Source of the DNA: Haematobacter massiliensis
GTDB taxonomy: Bacteria > Pseudomonadota > Alphaproteobacteria > Rhodobacterales > Rhodobacteraceae
Direction: 5' to 3'
Assembly: GCF_000740795.1 (NCBI RefSeq)
Contig: NZ_JGYG01000001.1
Location: forward strand, 310,001 to 374,000
DNA length: 64,000 nucleotides
In this document: positions 26,918-37,474 of the stretch, one piece after another
Position numbering within the stretch: position 1 is the first letter of the stretch
Layout: the number at the start of each line of letters is the position of its first letter
Made by a program: the position numbers and the translations under genes
The notes under the pieces: model-generated
The model's input: only the letters and a program-made list of their open reading frames with translations
Told to the model about the DNA's origin: nothing
Database searches by the model: none

Positions 26918-28030
26918 TCAGACGGCCTCCCACTGGGTCAGCATGTCGGCCCCTATCGCGCGGCTCTCCCGCAGGCTGAAGCGCGGGGCATCCGCCAGCC
27001 TGTCGATCGACAGCGGCCCCACGGCGGCATGGCCGTCGGAACCCAGCGCACGACCGGCGGTAAACATGGCCAGCTCATCCACGATCGACGCGCGGAGGAG
27101 GGAAGCCGCGAGCATCCCGCCCCCCTCGCAGAACACCCGCGTGAGACCCTGTGCGCCGAGAGCGGCGAACATGGCGCGGGCGCCCAGCCCACCCGTTTCA
27201 TCGGTGGGCACCGGCAACAGCAGCGCGCCGGCGTTCTCCCAGAAATGTCGCGCCTCGGCAGGCGCGCGCGCCGGATCGAAAAGAAGCCAGACCGGAGGCC
27301 CCTCTGCGACAGTGCGGGCGAGCTGACCGTCAGTCGGCAGGTCCAGCGCCGCAGCAGCTACCACCCGGACCGGAGAGGGGAGATCGCCCAGATCGCGCAC
27401 TGTCAGGCTGGGGTCATCCGCCCGTGCCGTTCCCCCCCCGACCAGCACGGCATCATGGCGTGCCCGCATCAGATGCACGAGGCGCCGGGACTCCGCGCCT
27501 GTGATCCAGCGGCTTTCCCCTGTCGCTGTCGCGATGCGGCCATCAAGCGTGCTCGCAAGCTTTAGCGTGAGCATGGGCCGGCCCTTACGCACGCGGCTCA
27601 GGAATCCGCGGTGAGACCGTTCCGCCGCACCGGGTAAGGCATTGGCAAACACGTCGATGCCGGCATCGGTCAGCATTCGATGCCCGCGCCCGGCAACACG
27701 AGGGTCGGGATCCTCCAGCGCGCTCACCACCCGCGCGACACCGGCAGCAATCAGCGCCTCCGCGCAAGGGGGGGTCTTCCCGTGATGAGAGCAGGGTTCG
27801 AGACTGACATAGGCCGTCGCTCCCCTTGCAGCATCTCCCGCCTCACGTAGCGCCACCACCTCCGCATGAGGCTTGCCGCCGGGCTGGGTCCAGCCACGGC
27901 CAACGATGCGCCCGTTCCGTACGATCACGCAGCCCACAGCAGGGTTAGGCCAGACGCATCCCCAGCCGCGTTCGCCGAGGGCAACGGCCATTGTGAGGTA
28001 GCGGGCGTCGCTGTCGCTGAGCGCTTTCAC
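26918..28030 (-). CDS. ribD: Bifunctional pyrimidine deaminase/reductase RibD
   Basis: Second and third steps of riboflavin synthesis. The 370-residue protein has an N-terminal zinc deaminase domain (about 1-145: [11 protein letters not shown], then [16 protein letters not shown] with the zinc cysteines) and a C-terminal NADPH-dependent reductase domain (about 148-365: [33 protein letters not shown] and [12 protein letters not shown]). ATGA overlap with nrdR at its start couples the two genes. Confidence 0.96.
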   Translation of the reverse strand: MKALSDSDARYLTMAVALGERGWGCVWPNPAVGCVIVRNGRIVGRGWTQPGGKPHAEVVALREAGDAARGATAYVSLEPCSHHGKTPPCAEALIAAGVARVVSALEDPDPRVAGRGHRMLTDAGIDVFANALPGAAERSHRGFLSRVRKGRPMLTLKLASTLDGRIATATGESRWITGAESRRLVHLMRARHDAVLVGGGTARADDPSLTVRDLGDLPSPVRVVAAAALDLPTDGQLARTVAEGPPVWLLFDPARAPAEARHFWENAGALLLPVPTDETGGLGARAMFAALGAQGLTRVFCEGGGMLAASLLRASIVDELAMFTAGRALGSDGHAAVGPLSIDRLADAPRFSLRESRAIGADMLTQWEAV

Positions 28031-28494
28031 TCTTCCGCCGGACTGGTCGGACGAAGCTCCGATACGAACTTGTCGAAATCGTCCGCAGCCTGGAAGTTCT
28101 TGTACACGCTGGCAAAACGCACATAGGAAACGGTGTCGATCCGGGCCAGGGTTTCCATCACGATCTCCCCGATCACCTTTGAGGGGATGTCCGTATCGCC
28201 AAGACTTTCCAGTCGCCGCACGATGCCGGAAATCATCTGGTCGATACGCTCCGGATTGATCGGCCGCTTCTGCATGGCGATGCGGATAGAGCGTTCCAGC
28301 TTGCCCCGGTCGAAATCCTCCCGCCGCCCGGAGGATTTGATAACGACCAGATCGCGAAGCTGCACCCGTTCATAAGTGGTAAACCGCCCGCCACAGGCTG
28401 GGCAAAACCGACGCCGACGGATCGATACATGATCCTCCGCAGGCCGGGAATCCTTGACCTGTGTATCTATGTTACCGCAGAACGGGCAGCGCAT
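28027..28494 (-). CDS. nrdR: Transcriptional repressor NrdR
   Basis: Represses ribonucleotide reductase genes when dATP is high. The 155-residue protein has the zinc ribbon (C3, C6, C31, C34 in MRCPFCG and [10 protein letters not shown]) and an ATP-cone domain (about 49-139, starting [17 protein letters not shown]). It heads the rib-nusB operon. A perfect DnaA box lies about 30 bases upstream of its start, which could tie its expression to the replication cycle; this is inference. Confidence 0.96.
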   Translation of the reverse strand: MRCPFCGNIDTQVKDSRPAEDHVSIRRRRFCPACGGRFTTYERVQLRDLVVIKSSGRREDFDRGKLERSIRIAMQKRPINPERIDQMISGIVRRLESLGDTDIPSKVIGEIVMETLARIDTVSYVRFASVYKNFQAADDFDKFVSELRPTSPAEE

Positions 28495-28522
28495 CCGCCT
28501 TCCCCTTGTTGCATTTCATGAC

Positions 28523-28531
28523 TTATCCACA
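28523..28531 (+). promoter_or_regulatory. Consensus DnaA box upstream of nrdR
   Basis: TTATCCACA matches the DnaA consensus at all nine positions and lies in the nrdR upstream region. It is a single box with no cluster, so it is not an origin; a regulatory role is possible. Confidence 0.45.
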
Positions 28532-28613
28532 GCGACTATAGGAACACTCCCACCCCTTGGGTAGTACCCATTTAGGCCCCAAGATGTTGGGTAACGGCTG
28601 TGGCTGGCCTGCG

Positions 28614-29024
28614 TCACACGAAATGCAATGCGATCCTCCGGGAATGTGGTGCCGCGCGGTGTTCCATGAGGTAGATGCCCTGCCAGGTACCAAGCAGCAT
28701 ACACCCCCGCGATACCGGAATGGAAAGGGAAACCGGCAGCACGGCCGCCTTGATATGAGCAGGCATGTCGTCCGGCCCTTCCGCACGGTGGACGAGATAA
28801 TTCATGCGTGGATCATCGGCATCCGGAACAAACCGCGCGAAGAAGGCAGAGAGATCGTGCTGCACGTCCGGGTCTGCATTCTCCTGAATCAGCAGCGAGC
28901 AGGACGTGTGTCGGACGAAGAGCGTCAGAAGGCCGTCCTTTACGGGCAGGTGTTCCGCCACCCTTCCGGTGATCTCATACATCCCCCGGCCCTGCGTCGC
29001 GATGCTCAGTTCGGCCAGCATCAC
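28614..29024 (-). CDS. YjbQ family protein (UPF0047)
   Basis: A 136-residue protein of the YjbQ family, one-domain beta proteins with weak thiamine-phosphate synthase activity in some members. Family marks are GRGMYEITGRVAEHL, FVRHTSCSLLIQENADPDV with the conserved H-T-S, and GTWQGIYLMEHR near the end. Its ATG overlaps the rmuC stop (ATGA), so it is translated with rmuC. A second ATG follows at once. Confidence 0.9.
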   Translation of the reverse strand: MMLAELSIATQGRGMYEITGRVAEHLPVKDGLLTLFVRHTSCSLLIQENADPDVQHDLSAFFARFVPDADDPRMNYLVHRAEGPDDMPAHIKAAVLPVSLSIPVSRGCMLLGTWQGIYLMEHRAAPHSRRIALHFV

Positions 29025-30514
29025 TCGGCCGCGTGGCTGGGAAGAAGTGGGGTGTCCTCTTCCTCATCGAAGTCGAGCGTCATGCTCCGGCTACTGCGCG
29101 CGCCGAGTTTCTTAAGCTTGTCCACCTGCCCAAGCACGTTCCCGCCGCCCCGCGAAAGCTTGGACACAGCAGCTTCATGCGCCGAAGCCGCGCGCCCCAG
29201 ATGGGTTCCCACAGTAGCAAGGTCGTCCACAAAACCGGCCACCTTGTCATAAAGAAGCCCTGCCCGGCGGGCGATTTCCTCGGCGTTCTTCTCCCGTCTG
29301 TCCACCGTCCAGACATGCTCGATCGTGCGGAGGGCGACCATCAAAGTCGTTGGCGTCATCAGGCCGATCCCGCGAGCCAGGGCATAGGAGGTCAGGTCAC
29401 CCTGCTCGCGCAGAGCCTCCGACAACGCACCCTCTATCGGCACGAACATCAACACATAGTCGACGGCCTCCGCGTCCGTGCCTGCGTAATCCTTGGCTCC
29501 CAGCCGGTCGATATGGGCGCGGATCGCGGCGACATGCTCCCGGATGCGCAGCACACGCTCCTCCGGGCTGCCGGCATTCACGGCGGCTTCATAGGCAACA
29601 AGCGATACTTTGGAGTCGATGATGACCACTTTTCCGCGCGGCATCCGTACGATCACGTCGGGCCGGAATGTCTTGCCCGCATCATCACGGCGCAAGGCCT
29701 GCACCTCGTAGTGAATGTCGCGTTCCAAACCGGATTCCTCAAGAATCCGCTCCAGAATCATCTCCCCCCAGGCACCCTGCCGTTGCTTGTCCCCCTTCAA
29801 CGCGCGGGTAAGCGCGACGGCCTCCTGACTGATTTCCTCGGACCGGCGGTGAAGCAGCGAGATCTGCTCGCCGAGCCGTGCCCGCTCAAGATCGGCTGCG
29901 CGGTGAACGTTGCGCAACTCCTCCTCGAACCGGACGACATGTTCACGGAACGGGTTCAGGAGTGCGGTGAGCCGCTCCGTCTGCGCGGTGGAGAAATCGG
30001 CATTCTGTCGGCGCAGCGTTTCGTCCGACATTTCGCGGAACCGCGTCGTCATCTCCTCGCGCATTTCCTTCAGGAGCGCGATTTCCCGCATCGCGGCTTC
30101 CCGGTCCTTTTCCATGGCCATCTCGCGACCACGCGCTTCCACCCGGAGCCTCTCTCCTTCCCGCCGAGCCGTATCAAGGGCAGACTGCACCTGCCCTGCC
30201 TCCTGACGGAGAGCACCCAGCCGGTCACGGAGCCCCGCCACCGTCTCCTCCAGCCGTTCCGCGCGGACATGCGCCTCTGTCGCGCGTTCCTCGGACCGGG
30301 CGAGGCTCGCAGTATGCTCCGCGAGGCTGTCCTCCCGCTCGGCAATCCGGGCCTGAAGCTCCCGCTTTTCCCTTTCGGCGTCATCGAGCGCGTCAAGTGC
30401 ATCGCCCTTCATCCGGCGCGCCCGGAGTAGCCCGAAAAACAAGATCAGGGAGAGCGCACCAAGGCCACCCAGCAGATATTGTATGTCCTGCGGAAGGCTC
30501 TCCAGAGGCGTCAT
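29021..30514 (-). CDS. rmuC: DNA recombination protein RmuC
   Basis: A 497-residue protein with an N-terminal membrane span (LLGGLGALSLILFFGLL), a long coiled coil (about 35-200) and a C-terminal nuclease-like RmuC domain (about 225-430: GDKQRQGAWGEMILERILEESGL, FRPDVIVRMPRGKVVIIDSKVSL, YVLMFVPIEGAL). RmuC limits inversions at short inverted repeats in E. coli. Start ATG 30514 has GGAG 6 bases upstream; a TTG at 30526 is less likely. Confidence 0.94.
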   Translation of the reverse strand: MTPLESLPQDIQYLLGGLGALSLILFFGLLRARRMKGDALDALDDAEREKRELQARIAEREDSLAEHTASLARSEERATEAHVRAERLEETVAGLRDRLGALRQEAGQVQSALDTARREGERLRVEARGREMAMEKDREAAMREIALLKEMREEMTTRFREMSDETLRRQNADFSTAQTERLTALLNPFREHVVRFEEELRNVHRAADLERARLGEQISLLHRRSEEISQEAVALTRALKGDKQRQGAWGEMILERILEESGLERDIHYEVQALRRDDAGKTFRPDVIVRMPRGKVVIIDSKVSLVAYEAAVNAGSPEERVLRIREHVAAIRAHIDRLGAKDYAGTDAEAVDYVLMFVPIEGALSEALREQGDLTSYALARGIGLMTPTTLMVALRTIEHVWTVDRREKNAEEIARRAGLLYDKVAGFVDDLATVGTHLGRAASAHEAAVSKLSRGGGNVLGQVDKLKKLGARSSRSMTLDFDEEEDTPLLPSHAAE

Positions 30515-30577
30515 GAGTGTCTCCAACTAAGGTTCACTCATTGTTCCGCTGTCAGTCGAGACGTGCAAGCAAAAACT

Positions 30578-30964
30578 TCAGTCCCGATCTTCCGTCGGAT
30601 TCCAGCAGAACTGTTCGGCAAAGCTGCGGTTGAAGGAGCCGTCCCTCCGGCCGCCGAGGGTCATGACGCCGGTTCTCCCGCTGCTGTCTTCCGGCGACAG
30701 GGAGAACATGACGCCGCGCCCGCCACCCATCGGAGGCGGCGTGACCCGCCAAATTCGCCCTGCAGCGGGAAGGCCCTGACGTCTGGCAAATTGCGCAGCG
30801 GCACACCAAAGATCGGACTCTCCGATTGCGCCTTTCGGATAAACGATGAACCGGGTTGCATCGACCGGTTCCACCCGCAATCCACTCCGCGTGATGGCCG
30901 CCGCCGCAGGACCACAGAGAAGCGCCGCGAGGGCTGCGCCGGAGAGGAGTTTTATCAGCGTCAT
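30578..30964 (-). CDS. Small exported protein of unknown function
   Basis: A 128-residue protein with a signal peptide (MTLIKLLSGAALAALLCGPAAA, cleavage near residue 22). The mature part has two cysteines (in DLWCAAAQFARRQGLP and EQFCWNP) that could form a disulfide, and a glycine-rich middle. I do not recognise the family. It lies between rpoD and rmuC on the same strand and after the rpoD terminator, so it probably has its own promoter. Confidence 0.75.
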   Translation of the reverse strand: MTLIKLLSGAALAALLCGPAAAAITRSGLRVEPVDATRFIVYPKGAIGESDLWCAAAQFARRQGLPAAGRIWRVTPPPMGGGRGVMFSLSPEDSSGRTGVMTLGGRRDGSFNRSFAEQFCWNPTEDRD

Positions 30965-30994
30965 GGAAAGTCTCCTTCTTCCCGCAAATATATA

Positions 30995-31024
30995 GGGCGC
31001 ATTCCCATTGAGGGGAATGCGCCC
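30995..31024 (-). terminator. Rho-independent terminator of rpoD
   Basis: A perfect 12-base inverted repeat (GGGCGCATTCCC and complement) with a 6-base loop, 28 bases past the rpoD stop. On the minus strand it is followed by TATATATTT, an imperfect T-tract. Confidence 0.75.
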
Positions 31025-31051
31025 AAAATAAAGTGCAAACTGCGCGGTATT

Positions 31052-33049
31052 CTACTGATCGAGGAACGATCGGAGCTTGCGGCTGCGGCTGGGATGCTTG
31101 AGCTTGCGAAGCGCTTTCGCCTCGATCTGCCGGATGCGTTCGCGAGTCACGCTGAACTGCTGACCCACCTCCTCCAGCGTATGGTCGGTGTTCATGCCGA
31201 TGCCGAAGCGCATCCGCAGAACCCGCTCCTCGCGCGGGGTGAGTGAGGCCAGAACCCGCGTCGTCGTCTCCTTCAGGTTCTCCTGAATGGCGCTGTCGAG
31301 CGGCAGGACCGCGTTCTTGTCCTCGATGAAATCGCCGAGTTGGCTGTCCTCCTCGTCCCCGATGGGGGTCTCAAGGCTGATCGGCTCCTTGGCGATCTTC
31401 ATCACCTTGCGGACCTTCTCCAGCGGCATCTGGAGCTTCTCGGCCAGTTCCTCCGGCGTGGGTTCACGGCCGATCTCATGCAGCATCTGCCGGCCGGTGC
31501 GGACCAGCTTGTTGATCGTCTCGATCATATGGACCGGGATGCGGATCGTGCGCGCCTGATCGGCGATGGAGCGGGTGATCGCCTGCCGGATCCACCAGGT
31601 GGCGTAAGTGGAGAACTTGTAGCCGCGGCGGTATTCGAACTTGTCCACCGCCTTCATCAGGCCGATGTTACCTTCCTGAATAAGATCAAGGAATTGCAGG
31701 CCACGGTTCGTGTATTTCTTCGCGATGGAGATCACGAGCCGGAGGTTCGCCTCCACCATCTCCTTCTTGGCCTGACGGGCTTCCTTCTCCCCCTTCTGGA
31801 CCTGGGAGACGATACGGCGGAATTCCTGGATGTCGACCCCGACATACTGTCCGACCTGAGCCATCTCGGCCCGCAGCCCCTCCACCTTGGCGCGCGACTT
31901 CTCAATCAGCACCTGCCAGCCCCGACCCTGCTTGCCCGCCATGCGTTCCAGCCAGGTGGGATCGAGCTCGTAGCCACGATACTCGTCGATGAACTCACGC
32001 CGGTTGATACGCGCGGCATCGGCCAGCTTCACCATGTTCGAGTCGATCGACATGATCTTGCGGTTGATGCCGTAGAGCTGATCGATCAGCGCCTCGATCC
32101 GGTTGTTGTGCAGATGAAGCGAGTTGACCTGATGGACCATCTGGCCACGCAACTTCTGGTAAGCGGTCTCCGCCTCCAGCGAGAAGGTATTGTCCTCGTT
32201 CAGCGTGGCCGACATGCGCAGATCCTGCATCTCAGCAAGGCGCTCATAGTCGGAGGCGATAGAATCCAGCGTTTCCAGCACGCGCGGCTTCAGCGCGGTC
32301 TCCATCGCGGCCAGCGACATGTTGGAGCCGTCTTCATCCTCGTCATCGTCGTCGGACCGCATGATGGGGTTGCCGTCGGCATCCAATTCCGGCTCTGCCG
32401 AAGACGCACGGCGGGGCGCGGCCTCAGCGCCCGGCTCGATATCCAGCCCGTCGACCACGGGGCCTTCCATATCGTCATCATCCATGGAGCGGCCGAAGGT
32501 CGCCTCCAGATCGATGACGTCGCGCAGCAGGATGTCTTCCGACAGAAGCTCGTCCCGCCAGATGGTGATGGCCTGGAAGGTCAGCGGGCTTTCGCAAAGC
32601 CCGGCGATCATCGTGTTGCGGCCCGCCTCGATACGCTTGGCGATGGCGATCTCGCCCTCGCGCGACAGCAGTTCGACGGAGCCCATCTCACGCAGATACA
32701 TCCGCACCGGGTCATCGGTGCGGTCGAGCGTCTCGGACTGAACACCGGCAATCGCGACTTCACGGGAGCCGGAGGTTTCAACCACCGCCCCGCCCTCGCT
32801 TTCCGTTTCCTCGGCCTCATCGTCTTCGATGACGTTGATGCCCATCTCGGACAGCATCGCCATGACATCCTCGATCTGCTCGGAGGAAACCTGCTCTGGG
32901 GGCAGGACGGCGTTCAGTTGGTCGTAGGTGATGAACCCCCGCTCGCGCGCATCCGCGATCATTTTCTTGACCGCGGTCTGGCTCATATCGAGCGTGATTT
33001 CAGCATCCTGATCGTCCGTCTTGCCGTCGTCGGTTTCCTTGATGGCCAT
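31052..33049 (-). CDS. rpoD: RNA polymerase primary sigma factor (sigma-70)
   Basis: The housekeeping sigma factor, 665 residues. It has region 1.1 at the N-terminus (with an acidic, asparagine-poor linker), region 1.2 ([22 protein letters not shown]), the non-conserved region (about 190-390), regions 2.1-2.4 ([18 protein letters not shown] to [14 protein letters not shown]), region 3, and 4.1-4.2 ending in [21 protein letters not shown] 33049 has GAGGAG 5 bases upstream; twenty more open codons upstream are not supported. It follows dnaG by 70 bases, the remains of the macromolecular synthesis operon without rpsU. Confidence 0.98.
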   Translation of the reverse strand: MAIKETDDGKTDDQDAEITLDMSQTAVKKMIADARERGFITYDQLNAVLPPEQVSSEQIEDVMAMLSEMGINVIEDDEAEETESEGGAVVETSGSREVAIAGVQSETLDRTDDPVRMYLREMGSVELLSREGEIAIAKRIEAGRNTMIAGLCESPLTFQAITIWRDELLSEDILLRDVIDLEATFGRSMDDDDMEGPVVDGLDIEPGAEAAPRRASSAEPELDADGNPIMRSDDDDEDEDGSNMSLAAMETALKPRVLETLDSIASDYERLAEMQDLRMSATLNEDNTFSLEAETAYQKLRGQMVHQVNSLHLHNNRIEALIDQLYGINRKIMSIDSNMVKLADAARINRREFIDEYRGYELDPTWLERMAGKQGRGWQVLIEKSRAKVEGLRAEMAQVGQYVGVDIQEFRRIVSQVQKGEKEARQAKKEMVEANLRLVISIAKKYTNRGLQFLDLIQEGNIGLMKAVDKFEYRRGYKFSTYATWWIRQAITRSIADQARTIRIPVHMIETINKLVRTGRQMLHEIGREPTPEELAEKLQMPLEKVRKVMKIAKEPISLETPIGDEEDSQLGDFIEDKNAVLPLDSAIQENLKETTTRVLASLTPREERVLRMRFGIGMNTDHTLEEVGQQFSVTRERIRQIEAKALRKLKHPSRSRKLRSFLDQ

Positions 33050-33119
33050 GCGCTCTCCTCGGGGGTCCGAATCATGGGTGCGGTTTATCGAATCATTCGA
33101 CCGAATCACAGCCGATACG

Positions 33120-35060
33120 TTATCGAAGCTTCCTGTTCTTCACCCAGATCTCCCTATCAATCAGTGTCTGAAGATGCCGCGACAGGGCCGAGCGGTCCTC
33201 TCCCAGATCAGTGGCATCCTCGTGATGTCTTCTTCCGGCGCGCTCTACTGCCTCAGCGGCGCGACCGAGTCGCCATGTCAGCCCCTCGTCTACCACTCCG
33301 CCGAGATCCTCGACCGCGTCCTCGATCTCTTTCCTGGCCCCGCGCCGCGCGTCCAGTTTGGCGAATTCCTCGGCCAGACACATCTCGGCCAGTTCGATAT
33401 CGCCCGGATTGCGGATCGGGGGTGCGATGGTCACATGGCTTGAAGTCCACAGTTTTTCAAGGGCGGCTGCAGCCTCCGCAGCTATTTTTGCCTGCATCTC
33501 TTTAGGTTCTGCCTGACTGTTGCGCAGGATTGCTATCCTCAGGGCGCGATGATCGGGAGAGTTCATCTCCGTCGCTTCCAGATCAGCTTCGAATCGCTCG
33601 ATAAGCGCAGGATGCGTCAGAAGCGTCGCAAGAATCACCGCCTCTCGCAGGGAATCCTCGACGCCTTCCTCCGTCGCCAGCAGGGAGCGGCGGGTGGCGG
33701 GCGCCGGGCCGACCGGCAGCGCAGGCTTGCCCCGGCGGAACTGGCCGCCGAATCGTTCGCGCGGAGCGGTGGCATTGCGCCCGAACAGTTCCTGGCGGAG
33801 CCGGGCGATCTCCTCGCCGTAATGACGGCGGAGCGAAGGGTCGCGAATCGTGCGCAACACCTCGCGCAGGCGTTTGTCCAATGCGGCACGGCGCTCGGGA
33901 CTGTCGAAGACGTGACCTTCCGTTTCTCGCCGCCACAGCAAGCTCACCATCGGTTCAGCCCTGTCGATGACCCGCTGCATCGCAGCACGGCCTTCGGCGC
34001 GGATCAGATCGTCGGGATCCCGCCCTTCGGGAAGCAGGGCAAACCGCAGGCTCTTGCCCGCCTCCAGAAGCGGCAGGGCAAGGTCCACCACCCGAAGCGC
34101 CGCGCGAATGCCCGCCTTGTCGCCATCCAGCGCTACCACGGGTTCATCCGCGATCCGCCACAGAAGCCGGAGCTGCTCCTCCGTCACCGCCGTGCCCAGC
34201 GGGGCCACTGCCGCGCCGAACCCCGCTTCCGACAGCGCGATGACATCCATGTACCCTTCGGCGACGAGAAGGGCATGGCCCTTCCCCGCCGCCTCCCGCG
34301 CCGGACCGATATTGTAGAGCGTGCGGCCCTTATCGAAGAGCGCGGTCTCCGGCGAGTTCAGGTATTTCGCCCGCGCGTTCTGATCCAGTGCCCTTCCGCC
34401 GAAGGCGATGCACCGTCCCCGGGCATCCCTGATCGGGAACATGACGCGCCCCCGAAAACGATCATAGGGTGTGCCCCCGTCGTCCGGCGCGATGGCCAGC
34501 CCGGCTTCCACGACCCGCTGGGGAGCAATGCCCGCGCCCGTCAGATGCGACCAGAGCGCCGTTCGGCTGTCCGGCGCATAACCGATGCCGAACCGCTCCC
34601 GCCCGGCCATGTCAAGCCCGCGCCGATCCAGATAATCCCGGGCTGCCACTCCCGCCCCGCCCGCGAGCTGCAGCCGGTAGAAACGCACAGCCGCCTCCAT
34701 CACCTCAACGAGACCGGAACGCAGATCTGCACGCTGCTGCTCCCCGGCGGTACGCTCGGGCATGGGCATACCGGCTTCGCGAGCAAGGATCTCGACGGCC
34801 TCTATGAAGCCGACGTTCTCCGTTTCCTTGACGAAGGAGATGACATCGCCTTTCGCGTGGCAACCGAAACAGTAGTAGAAGCCCTTGCGGTCATCGACGT
34901 GGAAGGATGCGGACTTTTCCTGATGGAAGGGGCAAGGTGCCCACATGTCGCCCTTTCCTTGGTTGGACTTGCGCAAATCCCACGAAACCTTCCGCCCGAC
35001 CACCTGGGTCAGCGAAAGGCGGGAGCGCAACTCATCAAGGAAACCGGGGGGTAGACTCAT
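33120..35060 (-). CDS. dnaG: DNA primase
   Basis: Lays RNA primers at the replication fork. The 646-residue protein has the CHC2 zinc domain (CPFH ... CFGC, about residues 43-67), the catalytic core with the Toprim motifs ([17 protein letters not shown] and [14 protein letters not shown], about 265-325) and a C-terminal DnaB-binding helical domain (about 450-646). I prefer ATG 35060, which has AGGA 10 bases upstream; ATG 35096 would add 12 residues. It is upstream of rpoD on the same strand and divergent from the glutamate dehydrogenase gene. Confidence 0.96.
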   Translation of the reverse strand: MSLPPGFLDELRSRLSLTQVVGRKVSWDLRKSNQGKGDMWAPCPFHQEKSASFHVDDRKGFYYCFGCHAKGDVISFVKETENVGFIEAVEILAREAGMPMPERTAGEQQRADLRSGLVEVMEAAVRFYRLQLAGGAGVAARDYLDRRGLDMAGRERFGIGYAPDSRTALWSHLTGAGIAPQRVVEAGLAIAPDDGGTPYDRFRGRVMFPIRDARGRCIAFGGRALDQNARAKYLNSPETALFDKGRTLYNIGPAREAAGKGHALLVAEGYMDVIALSEAGFGAAVAPLGTAVTEEQLRLLWRIADEPVVALDGDKAGIRAALRVVDLALPLLEAGKSLRFALLPEGRDPDDLIRAEGRAAMQRVIDRAEPMVSLLWRRETEGHVFDSPERRAALDKRLREVLRTIRDPSLRRHYGEEIARLRQELFGRNATAPRERFGGQFRRGKPALPVGPAPATRRSLLATEEGVEDSLREAVILATLLTHPALIERFEADLEATEMNSPDHRALRIAILRNSQAEPKEMQAKIAAEAAAALEKLWTSSHVTIAPPIRNPGDIELAEMCLAEEFAKLDARRGARKEIEDAVEDLGGVVDEGLTWRLGRAAEAVERAGRRHHEDATDLGEDRSALSRHLQTLIDREIWVKNRKLR

Positions 35061-35277
35061 CCACCGATTATCCTGCGAACCGTCGCCTCTGTCCATGCCT
35101 CAGACCCAGTTCTCCGGCAGACGATGACCTCGCACCGCAGTCACCGGAGGTCGGAGACAATGGCTGAGAAGACGCCAAAAGCCACATTGTTCCCGGCGCG
35201 CCGTTCTGCCGCTATCGACGCCGCCTTGCCCCATGCTAGATCGGAATAGACTCGCTGCGAAATCAGAAGGAATTCCA

Positions 35278-36708
35278 ATGGCGACCGCAGTCGAACCGAG
35301 CTTCCGTGATTCCGTCGATCTCATGTATGGGCGCGCCGTGAAGCTTCTCGATCTTTCACCAGGGCTGGAGGAAAAGATCAGGGTCTGCAATTCCACTTAT
35401 GTCGTCCGCTTCGGCGTGCGCCTGCGGGGGCAGATCCACACCTTCACCGGTTACAGGTCGGTGCATTCCGAGCATATGGAGCCGGTGAAGGGCGGTATCC
35501 GCTATGCACCCACCGTCAATCAGGACGAGGTGGAGGCGCTGGCCGCGCTGATGACCTACAAATGCGCGCTGGTGCAGATCCCCTTCGGCGGCTCCAAAGG
35601 CGGGCTCTGCATCGACCCCCGCGAATGGGAGGAGCATGAGCTGGAGCGGATCACCCGCCGCTTCGCCTATGAACTCATCAAGCGCGATCTGATCAATCCC
35701 TCCCAGAACGTCCCCGCCCCCGACATGGGCACGGGAGAGCGGGAGATGGCGTGGATCGCCGACCAGTATGCGCGGATGCATACGACCGACATCAACGCAG
35801 CTGCCTGTGTCACCGGCAAGCCCGTCCATGCGGGCGGTATCGCCGGGCGGGTGGAGGCGACGGGGCGCGGCGTGCAATACGCGCTCCGCGAATTCTTCCG
35901 CCACCCCGAGGACGTGCGGCGCGCGCATCTTTCCGGCGGGCTGGACGGCAAGCGGATCATCGTTCAGGGCCTCGGCAATGTCGGCTTCCACGCCGCGCAG
36001 TTCCTGTCGCTGGAAGACGGTGCCAAGATCACCGGCATCATCGAGCGGGACGGAGCAATCTATTCGGAAGACGGGCTGGACGTGCTCTCCGTCAAGGAGT
36101 GGATCAACCGGCAGGGCGGCGTGAAGGGCTATCCTTTCGCGACCTTCGTCAGTGAGGGTTCCAAGCTTCTGGAAACAGAGTGCGACATCCTGATCCCCGC
36201 CGCGATGGAGGCGGTGATCAATCTCGACAATGCCGCGCAGGTGAAGGCCCCCCTGATCGTCGAGGCGGCGAACGGCCCGATCACTGCGGGTGCAGACGAG
36301 ATTCTCCGGCAGAAGGGCGTCGTGATCCTGCCTGACATGTATGCCAATGCCGGCGGCGTCACCGTGTCCTATTTCGAATGGGTCGGAAACCTGTCGCACA
36401 TCAAGTTCGGTCGGATGGAGCGCCGGCAGGAGGAGGCTCGTCACCGCCTCCTCGTCGACGAACTGGAGCGCCTCGCCGCGGACAAGGGACTCGACTGGAC
36501 CCTGTCGCCCGGCTTTAAGGAGCAGTACCTCCGGGGTGCAGGAGAGATCGAGCACGTGCGCTCCGGTCTGGATGACACGATGCGCGAGGCTTACCAGTCC
36601 ATGCGCGAGATCTGGAACGGGCGCGGCGATGTGCAGGATCTTCGCATGGCTGCCTACATGGTCGCGATCGAGCGGGTCGCGACGGCCTATCGCTCCAAGG
36701 GTCTGTGA
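35278..36708 (+). CDS. Glu/Leu/Phe/Val dehydrogenase (glutamate dehydrogenase)
   Basis: NAD(P)-dependent oxidative deamination of glutamate or a related amino acid. The 476-residue protein has the substrate domain (GGIRYAPTVNQDEVEALAALM, the catalytic-lysine region PFGGSKGG, PAPDMGTGEREMAWI) and a Rossmann domain (IIVQGLGNVGFHAAQFL). The long C-terminal tail (about 395-476) is typical of the alphaproteobacterial type. Start ATG 35278 has AAGGA 7 bases upstream. It is monocistronic and converges on the TetR gene. Glutamate is the most likely substrate (gdhA). Confidence 0.92.
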   Translation: MATAVEPSFRDSVDLMYGRAVKLLDLSPGLEEKIRVCNSTYVVRFGVRLRGQIHTFTGYRSVHSEHMEPVKGGIRYAPTVNQDEVEALAALMTYKCALVQIPFGGSKGGLCIDPREWEEHELERITRRFAYELIKRDLINPSQNVPAPDMGTGEREMAWIADQYARMHTTDINAAACVTGKPVHAGGIAGRVEATGRGVQYALREFFRHPEDVRRAHLSGGLDGKRIIVQGLGNVGFHAAQFLSLEDGAKITGIIERDGAIYSEDGLDVLSVKEWINRQGGVKGYPFATFVSEGSKLLETECDILIPAAMEAVINLDNAAQVKAPLIVEAANGPITAGADEILRQKGVVILPDMYANAGGVTVSYFEWVGNLSHIKFGRMERRQEEARHRLLVDELERLAADKGLDWTLSPGFKEQYLRGAGEIEHVRSGLDDTMREAYQSMREIWNGRGDVQDLRMAAYMVAIERVATAYRSKGL

Positions 36709-36725
36709 TCCCGCAAGGCCGCGGC

Positions 36726-37334
36726 TCAGCAGGAGGGGGCGTCCGTCGCCCCCACTGTCCCGCGGGCCAGCCCGGTGTAAAGCCGGGTGACGCCGTCCCT
36801 GCTCAGCCGCCCACCGGAGCGGTACCAGGTATTGACGCCGGTCAGCATCGCAATGAGCGCAAGTGTGGTGACACGGGTGTCCGCGATGGAGAAAGCTCCC
36901 GCCTCTACCCCGTCGGCAAGGATCGCTTCCAGGGCATCCTCATACCGACGACGCAGGCTCTCTATAAGGGCGAAGTTTGCAGCTTCCAGACTGCGGAGTT
37001 CCATATAGGAGACGAAAACGGCCTCCGGACGGTCAAGGTTGAAGTGGAGATGGAATGCCACAAAGGCGTCGAGCCGCGTGAGCGGATCGTCCCCACGGGG
37101 CGCGGTCTCCTCCCAGGCGGCAAGGATGTCCTTCATATGCGAGTGCATGAGATCGAAGAGAAGGGTCTGCTTGTCAGGGGTATAGAGATAGAGCGCGCCC
37201 GCCTGCACCCCCACCTCCGCCGCGATCCGCCGCATGGAGACGGCGGCATACCCCTCGGCCGCGAAAAGGCGCAGCGCGGCATCCTGCAAACGCTGGCGGG
37301 TGATATCGGATCGGGAACCTGTCGTGCGCGCCAT
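36726..37334 (-). CDS. TetR/AcrR family transcriptional regulator
   Basis: A 202-residue repressor: N-terminal HTH (ITRQRLQDAALRLFAAEGYAAVSMRRIAAEVGVQAGALYLY, where the recognition helix is GVQAGALYLYTPDKQTLL) and a C-terminal ligand domain of the TetR_C type (about 80-190). The 14-base palindrome 15 bases upstream of its start is the likely operator for autoregulation and may also act on the divergent lipoprotein gene. The ligand is unknown. Confidence 0.92.
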   Translation of the reverse strand: MARTTGSRSDITRQRLQDAALRLFAAEGYAAVSMRRIAAEVGVQAGALYLYTPDKQTLLFDLMHSHMKDILAAWEETAPRGDDPLTRLDAFVAFHLHFNLDRPEAVFVSYMELRSLEAANFALIESLRRRYEDALEAILADGVEAGAFSIADTRVTTLALIAMLTGVNTWYRSGGRLSRDGVTRLYTGLARGTVGATDAPSC

Positions 37335-37348
37335 GCAGCGGTCTTAAC

Positions 37349-37362
37349 TGAACACTTGTTCA
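37349..37362. promoter_or_regulatory. TetR-type operator palindrome
   Basis: TGAACA-CT-TGTTCA is a perfect 6+6 inverted repeat just upstream of the TetR gene, in the region shared with the divergent lipoprotein gene. Symmetry and position suggest it is the binding site of that regulator. Confidence 0.55.
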
Positions 37363-37474
37363 TTTCCAAGACAAACCACAGCCACTCCGTCTTGCAGGCC
37401 GCCTGCCTTGCGCTGGCCTCCTGCCCATGCGATTCTCCGCCGCATACGCTAGCCCGACCCAGTGGGAGATCCTC

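Noticed and set aside
28523-28531. Replication origin near the DnaA box
   Set aside because: A single box, no cluster, no AT-rich unwinding region and no dnaA or origin-type neighbours.
31340-33505. 721-codon plus-strand open frame
   Set aside because: Antisense to rpoD; no motif, and rpoD is beyond doubt.
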